This document shows, piece after piece, positions 34,677 to 35,471 of a DNA stretch of 35,471 nt. The stretch is from Saprospiraceae bacterium. Lineage in GTDB: Bacteria > Bacteroidota > Bacteroidia > Chitinophagales > Saprospiraceae. A program made the position numbers and the translations under genes. The first letter of the stretch is position 1. Every line of letters begins with the position of its first letter. The DNA lies in assembly GCA_020630525.1 (NCBI GenBank), contig JAHDBF010000016.1, positions 1 through 35,471 on the forward strand, given 5' to 3'. A model generated the notes under the pieces. It was given only the letters and a program-made list of their open reading frames with translations. It searched no databases and had not been told where the DNA came from.

Positions 34677-34707
34677 CAAATATGAAGCCTTTTTTGTTAA
34701 GTTCAAA
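34677..34707 (-). promoter_or_regulatory. Promoter of rpoD
   Basis: On the minus strand TTTG (34704-34707), exactly 19 bp, then CATATTTG (34677-34684). The first base departs from TAnnTTTG but the spacing is ideal. The predicted start near 34671 gives a 5' UTR of ~35 bases. Confidence 0.65.
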
Positions 34708-34837
34708 GTCTTTATTAATAATCAGTTAATGAAAAAAAAGTTCTTTTTTTTGTATAATTCAAAAAATTATTTTTCCTTGTGTCCAGATAAACGATAATAT
34801 ACACAATTAATCCTTAATTATCAATGATTTATAATTG

Positions 34838-35224
34838 ATGGCCAATAGCGAAAAGATACAATTTGATTTAGAGTACATACTGAAAGCATCACCTGCTATT
34901 GTGTACCAATTTTTAACTACTCCAGATATTTTAGTAAGATGGTTCTGTGATAGTTGCGATGTAACGGATGAAGTATATACTTTTGAATGGGACGGTTCGG
35001 AGGAATATTGGGAGATGATTGATGACATCCAAGAAGAAAGAATACGTTTCCACATCGAAGATTCTGGTGAGGATGAGTATATTGAGTTTAGAATGTATAG
35101 GTCAGATATTACCAATGAAACTATCTTAGAAATCACAGGATTTTGTGACGATGATGAGGTAGATGAAGAAAGTATTTTCTGGACTGACCAAGTTAGAAAG
35201 CTAAAATCTGCTTGCGGCGGATAA
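34838..35224 (+). CDS. START-like domain protein (Bacteroidota SRPBCC type)
   Basis: This 128-residue protein has the helix-grip pattern of the START/SRPBCC superfamily. It opens 'KIQFDLEYILKASPAIVYQFLTTP' and 'LVRWFCDSCDV', followed by strands 'VYTFEWDGSEEYW' and 'YIEFRMYRSD' and a long C-terminal helix 'WTDQVRKLKSACGG'. It matches the short acidic START-like proteins widespread in Bacteroidota, often single-copy, whose ligand is unknown. The ORF track begins at TTG 34835; the ATG at 34838 directly after it is preferred. It is divergent from rpoD. The antisense ORF 34807-35136 is a shadow. Confidence 0.85.
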   Translation: MANSEKIQFDLEYILKASPAIVYQFLTTPDILVRWFCDSCDVTDEVYTFEWDGSEEYWEMIDDIQEERIRFHIEDSGEDEYIEFRMYRSDITNETILEITGFCDDDEVDEESIFWTDQVRKLKSACGG

Positions 35225-35324
35225 GTTTATTTAACGCTTTCTTTAACAAATCAAAGTGCGCGTTTTTACATGAATGGCGTTTTCAAGATAACAAATTTTA
35301 CTAGAAAAATTTTCAAGAGCAGTC

Positions 35325-35353
35325 TTGAGTAAATATTAGATAAACCATATTTG
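35325..35353 (+). promoter_or_regulatory. Promoter of the right-edge RNA
   Basis: TTG (35325-35327), 18 bp, then CATATTTG (35346-35353), the same -7 octamer as at rpoD. The expected start, 5-8 bases later, falls on the first base of the structured RNA (35361). Confidence 0.5.
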
Positions 35354-35360
35354 TAATTTA

Positions 35361-35471
35361 GTTGGGTTCTGGCGGAATTTTCATTCATTTCTACATTAGA
35401 AATGATAATTACCAAATTTGATTCTTTCAGAACTCAATCTGGAGCTGTCTACTTAGGTAGACAGCTTTTTT
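35361..35471 (+). ncRNA. Candidate structured small RNA or leader RNA (possibly 6S-like)
   Basis: No ORF covers this stretch, but it folds well. Bases 35361-35379 pair with 35420-35438 over 19 positions (13 Watson-Crick, 5 G-U, one mismatch). Inside, TCATTTCTA (35385-35393) and TAGAAATGA (35397-35405) form a perfect 9-bp hairpin with a 3-base loop. Between them is a large asymmetric internal loop (5 and 14 bases). It ends with a perfect 10-bp terminator hairpin. The long stem with an open bubble and apical hairpin resembles 6S RNAs, including the 6S-Flavo family; this is a guess. A leader (riboswitch or attenuator) of a gene beyond the window edge is equally open. Confidence 0.6.
35443..35471 (+). 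terminator. Intrinsic terminator at the right edge
   Basis: AGCTGTCTAC (35443-35452) and GTAGACAGCT (35457-35466) form a perfect 10-bp stem with loop TTAG, followed by T's to the window end. No CDS stops just before it; the nearest upstream stop is over 200 bp away, which supports an RNA gene or leader here. Confidence 0.85.

Noticed and set aside
34807-35136. 109-residue antisense ORF
   Set aside because: It lies opposite the START-like gene, is rich in Ser and shows no family motif; a shadow frame.
1-35471. CRISPR arrays, insertion sequences, prophage, tRNA or rRNA genes
   Set aside because: No regular direct repeats with spacers, no transposase or phage-like proteins and no cloverleaf-like sequence were found on reading.

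Overview
The window looks like a stretch of chromosome from a free-living Bacteroidota, most likely a Saprospiria or flavobacteria-like marine or aquatic lineage. The evidence is low GC, several secreted proteins ending in type IX secretion (T9SS) sorting domains of type A and type B, a short 289-residue primary sigma factor, and a START-like protein of the Bacteroidota type. Several intergenic regions also carry promoter-like elements of the Bacteroidota form (TTG or TTTG, about 19-21 bp, then TAnnTTTG). I see no insertion sequence, prophage, CRISPR array, rRNA or tRNA. No gene-free gap exceeds 300 bases.

Layout. (1) 1-1925: two T9SS cargo genes on the plus strand; the first is cut by the window edge. 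(2) 1929-8559, minus strand: an operon of a TetR-type regulator, an acyl-CoA carboxylase carboxyltransferase subunit, a biotin carboxylase/BCCP subunit, a crotonase and an acyl-CoA dehydrogenase fused to an SCP2-like domain. The set matches the middle of leucine/isovalerate breakdown (isovaleryl-CoA dehydrogenase, methylcrotonyl-CoA carboxylase, methylglutaconyl-CoA hydratase). A perfect 8+8 bp palindrome lies just upstream of the regulator. (3) 8711-10810: a divergent DUF255 thioredoxin-fold lipoprotein. (4) 10904-17669: a tight plus-strand run of ccmE (CxxxY type), ccmF, a DUF2520 protein, a small hypothetical, an LpxL-like acyltransferase, purB and a small coiled-coil protein, with a good promoter in front of ccmE. 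(5) 17887-21098: aqpZ with a terminator, a SET-domain protein on the minus strand, then a DksA-like protein, a hypothetical and an MscS channel that overlap one another. (6) 21226-24502, minus strand: a three-gene operon of a Cys-bounded tandem-repeat lipoprotein, an ECF sigma factor and a protein with a cytoplasmic tail, one membrane helix and a C-terminal beta-barrel. (7) 24689-30776: Omp28-like and kelch T9SS cargo (plus), then an endonuclease/exonuclease/phosphatase-family protein and a PKD protein with a type B sorting domain (minus). (8) 31020-35224: tsaC-like gene, S41 peptidase, Lrp/AsnC regulator, rpoD and a START-like protein. (9) 35325-35471: an apparent structured RNA with its own promoter and terminator.

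The parts most worth a second look are the sigma/lipoprotein/barrel operon, which could be a surface-sensing system that signals across the envelope; the structured RNA at the right edge; the acyl-CoA dehydrogenase-SCP2 fusion; the TetR palindrome; and the bacterial SET protein. All functions are inferred from reading the sequence and from family knowledge; no searches were run.
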